DNA from: a virus
Virus record (IMG/VR): IMGVR_UViG_3300037598_000353
Location: 1-43,621 of that record
DNA: 43,621 nucleotides
Strand: one strand, 5' to 3'
Under the pieces are notes generated by a model that saw only the letters and a program-made list of their open reading frames with translations, ran no database searches and had not been told where the DNA came from. Positions within the stretch are counted from its first letter, which is position 1, and each line of letters begins with the position of its first letter. Shown here one piece after another: positions 6,425 to 13,403 of this stretch. Made by a program: the position numbers and the translations under genes.

Positions 6425-6853
6425 ATGGGATGGACATTTTGCCCCCCACAGCCTGGAGTGCAGCACAAAAAGGAAACGGTGTGCTGTGACTTTTGCGGGC
6501 GTTGCCCGCGCTGCTCACCCACGCCGATGGAGGCAGTCTCGGACGGATACGGGCCGGTTTATTATGTCTGCAAAGACCACCACTTTCGGCCCAAAGTCAA
6601 AGACCCGTCCCGCGCTTTTGTCGTGGACGTGGGGACATATAGCACAGTTGAAGCGCTCCACCGAGCCATCGACCGGAAGCTGGCCCCCAGGCCGGTGGAG
6701 GGGGGAGTGTATAGGATTGTCGCTCCCCACGCCCCGGATTGGGACGGGATGCGGGCAAAGGTCGTGAAAGTCAAGCGCACCCGCGCCATCTGTGAAACCG
6801 TGCGCGGGCTGGCGGATGTACCGTTTACGATGCTGGCCGCTTTGACCAACTAG
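6425..6853 (+). CDS. unrecognised Cys-rich protein
   Basis: A 142-residue protein; ATG 6425 sits four bases after AAAGGAGGTGAGGCGA. The first 50 residues have CCDFCGRCPRCS and a later YYVCKDHH, enough ligands for a zinc site. The C-terminal half (GGVYRIVAPHAPDWDGMRAKV) looks like a small beta-barrel. Unrecognised. Confidence 0.65.
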   Translation: MGWTFCPPQPGVQHKKETVCCDFCGRCPRCSPTPMEAVSDGYGPVYYVCKDHHFRPKVKDPSRAFVVDVGTYSTVEALHRAIDRKLAPRPVEGGVYRIVAPHAPDWDGMRAKVVKVKRTRAICETVRGLADVPFTMLAALTN

Positions 6854-6901
6854 ATTAGTCAATTGACCAAAATTGTTGATATGAGAAAGGAGGTGAAAGA
6901 G

Positions 6902-7486
6902 ATGCCCGGCAATATCACCAGCGCGGAGTGGGAGGCCCTCCCGGAGCAGGCCAGGCGAATGATTGCCGACGGCTTTGTAAAGCCGGAGACAATCATAGAA
7001 GCCTGGCGGCGAAAGTGGGAGCGAGAGGGGCCGCCACCCGGCTTCATGCTTAACCTGGACGGGCGTCTGGAGAAAGCGCCCGCCTACCGGCCCAACCCGG
7101 CGACAATTGGCCTACTAGAGCTGAGCCGGCGGGATGCCCCAGGCGTCAGCCGGCCCCTGCCTCCCGCTCCCACGCCCAAAGCCTCCCCCAGGCCCTCCCG
7201 GCGTGGCCCTGGCGCTGATGGCGACATTTGGCATATCTGCAAGCGCGGCGAGTCTCACCCCTACGCCGGGGCCAGGGTCAGGGTGAGGTGGCTGAGAAGT
7301 TGGGGCAAAAAGGGCCCAGGCTTTGAGGCTGAGGGGGAGTTGGTCATGACGTTCGCAAAGGCCCGGCCCGGCGGGCGGGCTACGCTAATCGGACAAATCC
7401 GATTATCCGATGGGAAGTTGCTCGCTTGCCCCTGGAGCCGGCGGTATCTGAAGGTAGAGATTCTGAAAGGAGGTGAAAGAAGATGA
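6902..7486 (+). CDS. unrecognised basic protein, two-part
   Basis: A 194-residue protein; start ATG 6902 follows AAAGGAGGTGAAAGAG. Residues 1-60 are helical (SAEWEALPEQARRMIADGF), residues 80-105 are a Pro/Arg linker, and residues 110-190 form a basic, possibly beta-rich domain with a KRGESHPYAGARVRVRW segment. The stop overlaps the next start (ATGA). No family recognised. Confidence 0.65.
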   Translation: MPGNITSAEWEALPEQARRMIADGFVKPETIIEAWRRKWEREGPPPGFMLNLDGRLEKAPAYRPNPATIGLLELSRRDAPGVSRPLPPAPTPKASPRPSRRGPGADGDIWHICKRGESHPYAGARVRVRWLRSWGKKGPGFEAEGELVMTFAKARPGGRATLIGQIRLSDGKLLACPWSRRYLKVEILKGGERR

Positions 7487-7662
7487 CCAGAAAGGATTAC
7501 ATACTTCTGGCGGGGGCAATCCGCCGGGCGCGGCTGTGCCCGGATTGCATGAAGAGAATCGTGGACGAGATAGGCTGTGTTCTGGCGGAGGATAATTGGC
7601 GGTTTGATTGGCACCGCTGGCTAGTCGCCTGTTATCCGCCGGAAGACGACGAAGAAGAGTAA
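7483..7662 (+). CDS. small protein with CPDC motif
   Basis: A 59-residue protein, start ATG inside ATGA overlap with the preceding stop and five bases after AAAGGAGGTGAAAGA. Contains RARLCPDCMKRIVDE, a Cys-x2-Cys knuckle, and an acidic tail (PPEDDEEE). The stop TAA is in CATAATG dyad copy 6. Confidence 0.6.
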   Translation: MTRKDYILLAGAIRRARLCPDCMKRIVDEIGCVLAEDNWRFDWHRWLVACYPPEDDEEE

Positions 7663-7673
7663 TATAATGAGAC
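7659..7673. promoter_or_regulatory. CATAATG-type dyad, copy 6
   Basis: GTAATATAATGAGAC overlaps the stop codon at 7660-7662; one base departs from CATAATG. Confidence 0.5.
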
Positions 7674-7830
7674 AGTTGTTGGCTCAAGACCAGGCGCGGG
7701 CGGCTTGCCCCGCGCCGCCAGGGGAGACGTGGCGCTCCCCTGGCGGGGCCGGGCAAGCTATGGCGTCCGCGTCGGGCCGCCGCCCGGCCCCGGCGGCCCG
7801 ACTAGATAGCCAGAAAGGAGGTGAGGCAAG
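7674..7830 (+). repeat. early intergenic hairpin module 4
   Basis: Hairpin A: GCTTGCCC (7703-7710) with GGGCAAGC (7751-7758), inner CCGCCAGGGG with CCCCTGGCGG. Hairpin B: GTCGGGCCGCCG (7771-7782) with CGGCGGCCCGAC (7791-7802), followed by TAGATAGCCAG and AAAGGAGGTGAGG. Nearly the same bases as module 2 although the flanking genes are unrelated. Confidence 0.85.
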
Positions 7831-8223
7831 ATGAGAAAACTGCCCAACGGAGTGATAATCTTTAACTCCACCCCCCACCCGGTGCGCTTCTGGGAGCCGG
7901 GGTGGGAGGCCCCTATCGAGGTACCACCCGACGAAGTGATAAACGCTAAGATTAGCGAGGTGGTAGTGGAGGAAAAGCACTTGCCCGGCGGGACGGTGAT
8001 AACGTTCGTCACCCCATCCTTTGTCCCCACCGTCGAGGGGCTGAGGGTTATCAACCGGGCCCTCCTGGATGGCGCCGACGTGATAGTCGGCAGCCTCCTG
8101 GCGGCCCAGGCATACCCCGGCCAGGTGGCGGCAATGGTGCCGGCGGCGGGATACGAGAGGGTTCCACCGGAGGAGAAAAGGATGAGGCCGGACAAGTTCA
8201 CGGTTTTTGAAGAAAGGAGGTAA
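7831..8223 (+). CDS. unrecognised protein
   Basis: A 130-residue protein with start after AAAGGAGGTGAGGCAAG. Begins as beta strands (GVIIFNSTPHPVRFW) with a Pro-rich segment, then a helical region (RVINRALLDGADVIVGSLLA) with a Gly/Ala mid-part. The N-terminal phrase resembles phage proteins that begin with LVNLTPHPV-like sequence, but I cannot assign a function from it. Confidence 0.65.
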   Translation: MRKLPNGVIIFNSTPHPVRFWEPGWEAPIEVPPDEVINAKISEVVVEEKHLPGGTVITFVTPSFVPTVEGLRVINRALLDGADVIVGSLLAAQAYPGQVAAMVPAAGYERVPPEEKRMRPDKFTVFEERR

Positions 8224-8224
8224 G

Positions 8225-8545
8225 ATGGGTAAGATACGATTAGGCCCGACCCAACGGGCCATAGTTGAATATCTTTTGAAGATGGGCGGCGCGGCCTCCT
8301 CCTGGCGGATAGCTGTAGAGGTGTGCGGCGGCTTTCCTACTGTCAGCCAGCCGGCTCTGTGGAGGCTCGTAGAGCGAGGACTAGTCAAACACGTGGAGAG
8401 TGGACGCGTGTTTGACGGCGAAAGCCTCACCCCGGAGGAGGAAGTGAGACTGAAAACCGCCCAGGTGAGACAACCCCGCGCTTACACGTTTTGGGTGTTG
8501 GCCGACAAGCTGGTCAACGCCCTGGAGAGGGGCGGGGAGAGGTAG
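8225..8545 (+). CDS. winged-helix DNA-binding protein
   Basis: A 106-residue protein; ATG 8225 follows AAAGGAGGTAAG. Residues 8-60 (TQRAIVEYLLKMGGAASSWRIA, then TVSQPALWRLVERGLVKHV) form a winged helix of the MarR/ArsR-like kind, with the recognition helix at QPALWRLVERG. The C-terminal helix may dimerise. It is the only clear DNA-binding gene in the early block, so it is a candidate for the protein that binds the repeated dyads. That link is inference. Confidence 0.65.
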   Translation: MGKIRLGPTQRAIVEYLLKMGGAASSWRIAVEVCGGFPTVSQPALWRLVERGLVKHVESGRVFDGESLTPEEEVRLKTAQVRQPRAYTFWVLADKLVNALERGGER

Positions 8546-8559
8546 TCACATAATGTTAC
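8545..8559. promoter_or_regulatory. CATAATG dyad, copy 7
   Basis: GTCACATAATGTTAC starts in the TAG stop codon at 8543-8545. Confidence 0.55.
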
Positions 8560-8563
8560 ACGC

Positions 8564-8601
8564 TTCCCCCTCTGGGCGGTACATGCCGCCTGGAGGGGGA
8601 A
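8564..8601 (+). repeat. short intergenic hairpin
   Basis: TTCCCCCTC (8564-8572) pairs with GAGGGGGAA (8593-8601), and GGCGG (8575-8579) with CCGCC (8586-8590). The 3' arm merges into AAAAGGAGGTG, so folding could hide part of the ribosome site of the gene at 8616. It is a reduced form of the early module, with no GACTAGA. Confidence 0.7.
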
Positions 8602-8615
8602 AAGGAGGTGTTCAA

Positions 8616-8858
8616 ATGAAAAAAGATGCATATGCGGAGTTTCAATGTCTTCTGGTAAACGACGCGCTGCGAATCTACGGCCTCCCCAAAATGGCGAGGC
8701 TGGAGGGTTCCAGCGTGGTCATTACGCTCCCGAAAGACGAGAATGTCTTGCAAGCTCTAGCGTATGCCGTGGATGCTCTGAATAATATGAGCACTGACGG
8801 CTATTTAGAATACGAAGAGGGCCCGGAGAGTATTACTATCTCCCGGCTCGTTGACTGA
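8616..8858 (+). CDS. unrecognised small protein
   Basis: An 80-residue protein; ATG 8616 follows AAAGGAGGTGTTCAA. Acidic alpha/beta composition (SSVVITLPKDENVLQALAYAV), no cysteine cluster. Last gene before the terminator at 8859. Unrecognised. Confidence 0.65.
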   Translation: MKKDAYAEFQCLLVNDALRIYGLPKMARLEGSSVVITLPKDENVLQALAYAVDALNNMSTDGYLEYEEGPESITISRLVD

Positions 8859-8913
8859 GCGGCCCTTTGTCCCGTGGGATAGCAAACCATTCCACGGGAC
8901 AGGCCGCTTTTTT
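8859..8913 (+). terminator. intrinsic terminator ending the early operon
   Basis: GCGGCC (8859-8864) pairs with GGCCGC (8902-8907) and TGTCCCGTGG (8868-8877) with CCACGGGACA (8892-8901). Six T residues follow. It begins right after the stop at 8858. Confidence 0.88.
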
Positions 8914-8920
8914 ATTCGCC

Positions 8921-8964
8921 GTCGGGCCGCTGACTACCCTAACTATCGGCGGCCCGACTAGACT
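8921..8964 (+). repeat. early intergenic hairpin B, copy 5
   Basis: GTCGGGCCGC (8921-8930) pairs with GCGGCCCGAC (8949-8958), followed by TAGACTACTAGACCGGAGGTGG. The arms equal those of modules 2 and 4, while the loop is different and longer. Confidence 0.8.
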
Positions 8965-8983
8965 ACTAGACCGGAGGTGGAGA

Positions 8984-9346
8984 ATGGAAGAGAGAAAGAT
9001 ACACCTATCGAATTACGCCGTCAGTATGATTTTCCCCGATGCCTTAGAGGTGGCCTACACCTACGAGGATAGGGATATTTATTTCTTCGAGGAGGCAGCG
9101 GAGAAAGCATACCTATTGCTAGAACGCTGCAAGGACATCGTGGTCATTGACACCGGGGACTATATCATTCCCCCCTGTGACCACTTTGAATGCGAGACCT
9201 ACGACGCCAATTACCATATCTACTTAGTCTCCCTGGCCGAGTGGGAGGAAAAGAAGGTAGACGCATTCAGGGTGGACAGCGCATGGAGACAGCGGGCGAA
9301 TCGCTGCATGAAAGTGCCAGATGACACTTCTGACAGCCACACTTGA
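8984..9346 (+). CDS. unrecognised acidic protein
   Basis: A 120-residue protein; ATG 8984 follows CCGGAGGTGGAGA. Many Asp, Glu and Tyr residues (DRDIYFFEEAAEKAYLLLE) and one DHFECETYD segment. Its 3' end overlaps palindrome site B and the -35 region of the next promoter. Unrecognised. Confidence 0.65.
   Translation: MEERKIHLSNYAVSMIFPDALEVAYTYEDRDIYFFEEAAEKAYLLLERCKDIVVIDTGDYIIPPCDHFECETYDANYHIYLVSLAEWEEKKVDAFRVDSAWRQRANRCMKVPDDTSDSHT
9311..9329. promoter_or_regulatory. dispersed palindrome, site B
   Basis: AAAGTGCCAGATGACACTT fits AAAGTGYCA-NN-TGRCACTT exactly. It lies 14 bases upstream of the -35 box of the replication-operon promoter. Confidence 0.6.
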
Positions 9347-9371
9347 CAAGTGTGGTTGATTGTGCTATAAT
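9337..9371 (+). promoter_or_regulatory. replication-operon promoter with operator over -35
   Basis: TTGACA (9343-9348), 17 bases, TATAAT (9366-9371): exact consensus. CCACACTTGACAAGTGTGG (9337-9355) is a perfect palindrome with 8-base arms across the -35 box, so a repressor there would exclude polymerase. The leader then carries ACTATAAGG twice before the ribosome site of the gene at 9419. Confidence 0.92.
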
Positions 9372-9418
9372 TAGGTATAACTTGCTATACTAACTATAAG
9401 GACTATAAGGAGGAGAAT

Positions 9419-9685
9419 ATGGCGCAACCTAGACTCTGGGTGGGCGACATCCGGTGGGACGACGCCGCCCAGACGGAATACAATAGACTTATAGCGGAGG
9501 GGTTGACGGCCCGCGAAGCCTTAGAGAGAGTGGCGTCCTCGCCCACAGATGCCCCGCCGCCAATGGAGATTGTAATTAAGCGGGGCAAGGGCTGGGGATG
9601 CCTCTGGTTTTGGGTGGGCCTTGTGGTGGGCCTCAGCCTTTTTCCGATTTTAGCAGCCATATTGCTATGGATGGGGAGCTATTGA
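9419..9685 (+). CDS. small membrane protein
   Basis: An 88-residue protein after AAGGAGGAGAAT. The first 60 residues are soluble (RLIAEGLTAREALERVA), followed by one membrane helix at about 64-85 (WVGLVVGLSLFPILAAILLW) and a three-residue tail. Single-span, tail-anchored form. First gene of this operon; its 3' end overlaps the next gene by 19 bases. Function unknown. Confidence 0.7.
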   Translation: MAQPRLWVGDIRWDDAAQTEYNRLIAEGLTAREALERVASSPTDAPPPMEIVIKRGKGWGCLWFWVGLVVGLSLFPILAAILLWMGSY

Positions 9686-10131
9686 CGACTACGACTGAAT
9701 ATCCAAGGGCATACATAATCTATAGAACAAGCGCCGCCCTGGAGTTTATACCGGGGAAGGATTGCCTTTTCCTCAAGTTTGCGAAGGCCCTCCCCGGAGT
9801 CAAGGGGCGGCCAAAGAAGGGGCAGAGGCGCTACAACTGGGATGAATTTATTATCTTTGCCCTCAACATCCATGAGATGAATTTCATTGCTCTCCTGGCC
9901 CGCCGGATACTGGCCGGGCGGGAGGTCAATGAAAGCCTCTACCACGAGAAAGCGGGCGTGGCCCGCGTGCTCAGGCTTCAAAGCGGAGGAGAGGGGGCAA
10001 AGGCCCCGGCCTTCCTGAGCTTGAGCTTTGAGGGCGAGAGAATCGTCGTGGCGCTTTCGGGCCCCGATTTATTTTTTATGTCTTCGGTTTTCCCGCAGCT
10101 CAGCGCCAGGCTGCTCAACTGGCCCCTTTAG
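9667..10131 (+). CDS. possible single-strand DNA-binding protein (PC4/Whirly-like)
   Basis: A 154-residue protein if ATG 9667 is used; TTG 9682 after GGGGAG is an alternative start. Residues 30-70 have a basic turn (KGRPKKGQRRYNW) followed by a beta strand and IHEMNFIALLARRILAG; residues 115-135 are LSLSFEGERIVVALSG. This order (basic loop, strand, helix, strand pair) resembles phage PC4/Whirly-type single-strand DNA-binding proteins as I know them. The position in front of the initiator supports a replication role. The family call is inference. Confidence 0.45.
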   Translation: MDGELLTTTTEYPRAYIIYRTSAALEFIPGKDCLFLKFAKALPGVKGRPKKGQRRYNWDEFIIFALNIHEMNFIALLARRILAGREVNESLYHEKAGVARVLRLQSGGEGAKAPAFLSLSFEGERIVVALSGPDLFFMSSVFPQLSARLLNWPL

Positions 10132-10155
10132 ACCCTGACTAGAAAAGGAGACCTC

Positions 10156-10944
10156 ATGACGACGAAGAGCGCTTTGATAAAATTGGCCGAGGCCATCGAG
10201 AAGATGGCGCCTCCAGCGCCGGATATGAACAAACTGGAGCTTCTCCAACGGGAGGAATCCCGCCTGGAGAATGCCCTCGACGCGCTGGAGATGTCCATGC
10301 TGGAGGCACAGCTCGCTGTCTACCGTATCCGCAAGTATGAGCTGTGGCGGGCCGCCACCGGCCCCGATGGGTATGGATACGCCACTTTAGATGAATACTA
10401 TGAACACCGATGGAAACCGCGTTTGTCACGAACGCGGTTCTTTGCTTTGGGGAGCACCCTCCTCCGATTGGAAAGCCTCGGTATCCCGCCGGAGGAACAG
10501 GAGGTCTCCCCGGCTCTCGCCCATAAATTCACGGTGGAGATGGGCAAGTGGGATTATAAATCTCAAGAGCTGGTCGAACCATGCTCCGGCCTGCTCAAAC
10601 TCTCCGAGGACTTGAACAGGCCCGTCGAGGAGGTGGCGAGGGAACTCTATGTGAGAGCGGCTGATGTGGCAAAGGAATATGGGGCCCGCGAGGCCCTCCT
10701 GATGCTGAAAGAGACGCTAGGAAAGCCCATCCTGCAATTCACTAAGCTCAGCGAGGACGATGAGCCGCTCCTCGTCGAGATTTACTACACCAAACTAGAG
10801 GAAGAGACCTTAGAGGATGGGCGCGTGGAGCCCATCCTGAAGCCATATCGCTATTATCTCAGGAGCGATGAGCCGCTGCCCTTCGACCTGCTCAAGCAGT
10901 TGGCTCAGAAGCTCTACTGGAGGGAGGAACCGCGCAAATGGTAG
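10156..10944 (+). CDS. unrecognised replication-operon protein
   Basis: A 262-residue protein after AAAAGGAGACCTC. Residues 25-60 are a coiled coil (LLQREESRLENALDALEMSM); residues 75-115 (DEYYEHRWKPRLSRTRFFAL) look like a helical DNA-binding segment; the C-terminal 60 residues are beta-rich (LLVEIYYTKLEEETLED). It overlaps the next gene by seven bases. Between a putative DNA-binding protein and the initiator, it may be a replication or partition factor, but no motif proves it. Confidence 0.65.
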   Translation: MTTKSALIKLAEAIEKMAPPAPDMNKLELLQREESRLENALDALEMSMLEAQLAVYRIRKYELWRAATGPDGYGYATLDEYYEHRWKPRLSRTRFFALGSTLLRLESLGIPPEEQEVSPALAHKFTVEMGKWDYKSQELVEPCSGLLKLSEDLNRPVEEVARELYVRAADVAKEYGAREALLMLKETLGKPILQFTKLSEDDEPLLVEIYYTKLEEETLEDGRVEPILKPYRYYLRSDEPLPFDLLKQLAQKLYWREEPRKW

Positions 10945-11213
10945 AGGAAGATGTCTATAGACGAGAGTGTCAGATGCTCGACCTCAAGGAGGCAAACGGG
11001 AGGTACTACTTCCGCTTCGGCAGTGGGGAGGATTTCGCCGAGAAGCTGAGCCGCCTCAAGGAGCTTTTCGATTACCGGGAGCGCACCTGGAATCCTGAGA
11101 CCAAGGAGTGGAGCGTCCCGGCCACCATCTCCTCCGAGAGGCGGCTGGAGAAAGTCTTTCCTAACGCCGCCAGATGCTTCCTGATTTTGAAAAGCCAGCT
11201 TAGACTATTTTAG
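10938..11213 (+). CDS. small HARP-like domain protein
   Basis: A 91-residue protein with start ATG overlapping the preceding stop. The core YYFRFGSGEDFAEKLSRLKEL followed by RERTWNPETKEWSVP and LEKVFP follows the HARP (SMARCAL1-type) pattern of a Phe-rich strand, helix, then R-x-W-(N/D)-x-x-x-K-x-W-x-V-P. HARP domains bind branched DNA in annealing helicases; here the domain stands alone. Similarity judged by eye. Confidence 0.5.
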   Translation: MVEEDVYRRECQMLDLKEANGRYYFRFGSGEDFAEKLSRLKELFDYRERTWNPETKEWSVPATISSERRLEKVFPNAARCFLILKSQLRLF

Positions 11214-11239
11214 ATTAGACTATAAAGATAGGAGGAAAA

Positions 11240-12376
11240 ATGGAGACTAAAGATGAAAACACAATGTGGCCTCAAGACGAAAAAGGGCCAACGGACTACC
11301 AAATCTTCGCACCTGCCGAGCCAACAGTCCTTCGGATTATCCCCGATTTGGCGGAGGAAATCGGTCTCAACGAAAGCGTCTTGCTCTTGCAAATAGCATT
11401 TTGGATTAGAAACGCACGGGAAAATGGCAACCGTTTGGTCAGAGATGGTAGATATTGCACCTATCAAAGCGTGCGCAAAATACAACGAAAAGCCCTTAAA
11501 TGGTGTAGTATATCCACTATTTGGAGAGCAATCCACCGCCTGGAAAAGCTCAAACTAATCTATGTAGGCGAATACAATAAAAATGACTATGACCGAACAA
11601 ATTGGTTCGCCCTGAATCCGGAAGGCTTCCGCTTCCTGAAGAGCGTAAGGCTGGAGGCCGAAGAGATTGTAGAAACTGCTCCCAATGAAACAGGGTGTTC
11701 CACGGTGAAACGGGGGGTGTTCCACAGTGAAACAGGGTGTTCCACAGTGAAACAGGGGGCGTTCCACAGTGAAACGACGATACCAGAGACTACTATACCA
11801 GAGACTACTACAGAGATTACTACAGAGACTACCACAAATATTCCGCCTGCGGCGGAAATGAAACAGCCAGAAGAGAAAACTCAAATAGAAACAGCCACTA
11901 ATGGGGGAACTCCCCTTAAAGAGGAGGTCTCATGGGAGGATTTGGAACCCGCTGTGGAGGCCCTCGGTTTGGAAGAGCCGGCGGGAGATGAGAAAATTCC
12001 ATACGCTCTCCCTCTAAACCCCGCCGCTATAGCGGCTTCCCATGAGCCGCCCGGCGGCCTGGAGGATTTGGCTAGAGACCTCTGCTTCCTGGTGGGCGTC
12101 CCCTTTGAGAGAAAGTGGCAAAAGAAGGCCCGCCACGCCGCCAGGGAGCTGCTTGAGCTTTGCGGCGGCGATGTGGTGGGCGTCCAGAAGGCCCTACTAG
12201 AGTACAAGAGGGACGAGAAGAACGCTCGCTGGGCCAGGGACGTGGCCCCAGGCCCCCACGCCATTATTGAGGGGATAGCCAAAAAGTGGGAGCAGATGAG
12301 GAGGGCGCCGCAGACCACGGAAGACCGCAAGCGGCGCTATCTCGGCACCAAGTATGCCGACTATATCTTATACTGA
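11240..12376 (+). CDS. winged-helix replication initiator
   Basis: A 378-residue protein after GATAGGAGGAAAA. Residues 45-130 (ESVLLLQIAFWIRNA, then SISTIWRAIHRLEKLKLIYVG and NWFALNPEGF) are the winged-helix domain found in phage replisome organisers. Residues 150-210 are a low-complexity linker: two 14-residue repeats beginning ETGCSTVK and then ETTIPETTIPETTTEITTE. Residues 270-360 form a helical C-terminal domain (RKWQKKARHAARELLELCG), of the DnaD-like or helicase-loader kind. Four DNA iterons lie inside the linker coding sequence, as in the lambda O gene, whose origin is inside the initiator gene. Confidence 0.75.
   Translation: METKDENTMWPQDEKGPTDYQIFAPAEPTVLRIIPDLAEEIGLNESVLLLQIAFWIRNARENGNRLVRDGRYCTYQSVRKIQRKALKWCSISTIWRAIHRLEKLKLIYVGEYNKNDYDRTNWFALNPEGFRFLKSVRLEAEEIVETAPNETGCSTVKRGVFHSETGCSTVKQGAFHSETTIPETTIPETTTEITTETTTNIPPAAEMKQPEEKTQIETATNGGTPLKEEVSWEDLEPAVEALGLEEPAGDEKIPYALPLNPAAIAASHEPPGGLEDLARDLCFLVGVPFERKWQKKARHAARELLELCGGDVVGVQKALLEYKRDEKNARWARDVAPGPHAIIEGIAKKWEQMRRAPQTTEDRKRRYLGTKYADYILY
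11686..11769 (+). repeat. four iterons inside the initiator gene, candidate origin
   Basis: Units beginning TGAAACRGGG and ending GTTCCACRG occupy 11686-11705, 11706-11727, 11728-11747 and 11748-11769 (20, 22, 20 and 22 bases, two per 14-residue protein repeat). The part TTCCACAGTGAA is nearly self-complementary. A less structured A/C-rich stretch of about 80 bases follows (11770-11850). The lambda origin has four such iterons and an AT-rich stretch inside its O gene. Confidence 0.65.
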
Positions 12377-12405
12377 TACAATATGAGACGAAAGGAGGGA
12401 GGGAT

Positions 12406-12621
12406 ATGAGCGTCTCGGATGCCAGGGCCACCCTGGAGCTTGCCGTCCTGGACGGCCTCTCCAGGCGCTCCAACCTCACGAGGGTAACGGTGGAAGTTGC
12501 TCACATATTGATACCGGATATACTGGATGCCATGTTTCGTCCCTGCATGAGGTGGGCCGTCCAGGCATATCTGGAGGAGCTGGAAAGCCAGGAGGAAATA
12601 GACCTAAACGAAAGGGGGTGA
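12406..12621 (+). CDS. unrecognised small helical protein
   Basis: A 71-residue protein; ATG 12406 follows AAAGGAGGGAGGAT. Mostly helical (DARATLELAVLDGL and RWAVQAYLEELESQEEI). No motif recognised. Confidence 0.6.
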   Translation: MSVSDARATLELAVLDGLSRRSNLTRVTVEVAHILIPDILDAMFRPCMRWAVQAYLEELESQEEIDLNERG

Positions 12622-12628
12622 TGAGGAG

Positions 12629-13171
12629 ATGGGCAAAATCGTATTAGTCTTAATTGAGGGCGGCCAGGCCGCTGCCTGGGTAGCCGATGCGGGGAGGGCT
12701 ACCGTGGCTCAGCTCGCCGAGGTGATGGGGCAACTCAGCTTGAGAGAGGCGAAGGCTCCCAAGAAGGGAGAGGAGGAGGCGGCCCAGGCCGTGATGGATG
12801 TACTGGCCGAGGCGGATTTGGGCAAGGGCCCGGAGGCCAGGGTGCCCAAAGCTCCCCCCTCGCCGAAAGGCGCTCACTCGCCAAAGGCAGTCACGGGCGT
12901 CTCAGACTCCCACAAGCCACACCCCTGGCACCTGTGCACAAATCTCATAAGCAGGGCCAGGAAGGAGATTCCTTACTTTGGGAATAGCGCCCCCGCCATC
13001 ATCAACACCCTCAAGAAACTCGAAGTCGAGGGAGTAATTACCTGGGATGGCATGAGCGTGGATGATGTCTTCGATGCCCTCAACGAATACGCCCACAAGA
13101 AGGCGAACGAACGGGCCGCGAGGTCGGCCCAGCAGGACATCGAAGACCTGTTTGGGCCGGAGGAGGTGTGA
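12629..13171 (+). CDS. unrecognised protein with Pro/Lys linker
   Basis: A 180-residue protein. Ribosome site GGGGGTGATGAGGAG. Residues 1-70 are alpha/beta and acidic; residues 72-100 are a Pro/Ser/Lys linker (APPSPKGAHSPKAV); residues 100-180 are a helical domain (NTLKKLEVEGVITWDGMSVDDVF). The stop is followed directly by the next GTG start. Unrecognised. Confidence 0.65.
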   Translation: MGKIVLVLIEGGQAAAWVADAGRATVAQLAEVMGQLSLREAKAPKKGEEEAAQAVMDVLAEADLGKGPEARVPKAPPSPKGAHSPKAVTGVSDSHKPHPWHLCTNLISRARKEIPYFGNSAPAIINTLKKLEVEGVITWDGMSVDDVFDALNEYAHKKANERAARSAQQDIEDLFGPEEV

Positions 13172-13172
13172 G

Positions 13173-13403
13173 GTGGCTAAACTAGAGATAAGGATAAAGG
13201 ATGGCCTGCGCGTTCGGGACGAGCTGGGCGGCGGGGACAAGGAGAAAAACCCCGTCGAGAGGCTCTTCGCGGCGAAGTCCTCTCTCGATAATCTCCCACA
13301 AAATCTCCGCCTGGCCCAGCTCTTGGCCCAGTACAATAGATATATCAGGGTCAAAAAGGCCATCCAGAGATTAAGGGAAACTAAAGGAGGTGAGGGAAAA
13401 TGA
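13173..13403 (+). CDS. unrecognised small basic protein
   Basis: A 76-residue protein starting with GTG after GGAGGTGTGAG. Basic (IRIKDGLRVRDEL, then RYIRVKKAIQRLRETK). The start of the next gene overlaps its stop (ATGA). Unrecognised. Confidence 0.6.
   Translation: MAKLEIRIKDGLRVRDELGGGDKEKNPVERLFAAKSSLDNLPQNLRLAQLLAQYNRYIRVKKAIQRLRETKGGEGK

Noticed and set aside
4031-8559. CATAAT as -10 boxes of internal promoters
   Set aside because: No copy has a TTGACA-like box 16-18 bases upstream, and several lie over stop codons with conserved bases on both sides of the centre.
4226-8964. Integron attC sites for the early gene cassettes
   Set aside because: The hairpins lack the RYYYAAC and GTTRRRY core pair and no integron integrase is seen. 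Only the general idea of repeated gene borders is kept.
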